Assembly: GCF_020595095.1 (NCBI RefSeq)
Contig: NZ_JAJDOP010000002.1
Span: 62,001 to 126,000 of the forward strand
Direction of reading: 5' to 3'
Length of the DNA stretch: 64,000 nucleotides
From: Microvirga rosea
GTDB taxonomy: Bacteria; Pseudomonadota; Alphaproteobacteria; Rhizobiales; Beijerinckiaceae
Within the stretch, counting starts at the first letter, position 1, and every line of letters begins with the position of its first letter. The notes beneath the pieces are model-generated. The model did no database searches. It was not told where the DNA came from and worked only from the letters and a program-made list of their open reading frames with translations. Positions 63,923-64,000 of the stretch are shown one piece after another. A program made the translations under genes and the position numbers.

Positions 63923-64000
63923 GTGAACGATCAGGTCAGCACGACAATCGCACCGGACATGGTGCACCGCCATCTTATCGGAGGTCGGTCGGTTCCGGCC
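63923..64000 (+). CDS. Start of an unidentified gene, cut by window end
   Basis: GTG 63923 is preceded by a strong GAGGAGGAAG and lies 13 bp after the ATPase stop, so it is in the same operon. Only 26 residues are visible: NDQVSTTIAPDMVHRHLIGGRSVPA after the start. HLIGGRSVPA resembles the N-terminal strand of aldehyde dehydrogenases, but this is too short to call. Confidence 0.45.
   Translation, partial: MNDQVSTTIAPDMVHRHLIGGRSVPA

Overview
The window is GC-rich chromosomal DNA of an alphaproteobacterium. The protein content (RibH2-type lumazine synthase, a porin with an ADLPAKK-type mature N-terminus, HWE histidine kinase, linked lptFGD-pdxA-rsmA and fabD-fabG-acpP-fabF-mltG-yicC-gmk blocks) points to the Hyphomicrobiales (Rhizobiales). 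A Microvirga/Methylobacterium-like relative is my best guess; that placement is inference, not a database result. I see no tRNA, rRNA, CRISPR array, insertion sequence or prophage.

Layout. 1-3612: EmrAB-type efflux pair with a divergent TetR repressor and a strong palindromic operator. 3637-4323: Crp-family regulator. 4401-8612: nucleotide-sugar operon wbpA, fused wbpB-wbpD, wbpE, making UDP-2,3-diacetamido-2,3-dideoxy-glucuronate, ended by a clear terminator. 8844-10718: ABC-F protein. 10760-14775: pepA-holC-S10 peptidase-lipoprotein on the minus strand. 14972-21698: lptF-lptG-lptD-pdxA-rsmA, tightly coupled and without surA. 21750-22500: ribH2 behind an FMN riboswitch. 22680-29216 (minus): fabD-fabG-acpP-fabF-mltG-yicC-gmk, i.e. 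fatty-acid initiation and elongation plus envelope and nucleotide functions. 29276-31001: a small membrane protein, a cluster of hairpins and a cadherin-like/RTX secreted-protein gene broken by one amber codon.

31271-45483: a housekeeping backbone (rpoZ, relA/spoT, pyrE, NYN protein, smpB, dapA, slt) into which modules appear to be inserted: a class I glutamine amidotransferase hydrolase, a TPP-riboswitch-controlled ykoFEDC thiamine-precursor ECF transporter, and an enoyl-CoA hydratase with a divergent TetR. 45524-48458: alpha/beta hydrolase, porin and its long upstream region.

48403-55822: a tyrosine/homogentisate degradation cluster. marR-maiA-hppD run on the minus strand and hmgA on the plus strand, with twin MarR-like palindromes between. 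Beyond hmgA lie a membrane-anchored phosphatase/nuclease-fold protein, a TakP-like alpha-keto-acid TRAP binding protein, fahA and a VOC protein translationally coupled to it. 55915-64000: DUF533 protein, Uup-type ABC-F, HWE histidine kinase, coniferyl-type aldehyde dehydrogenase, a double-domain oligopeptide-type ABC ATPase and the start of one more gene.

The most interesting items are the amber-interrupted RTX gene with its hairpin cluster, the keto-acid binding protein in the tyrosine cluster with twin MarR sites, the WbpB-WbpD fusion, the lptD-pdxA junction lacking surA, and the two riboswitches with readable control logic.
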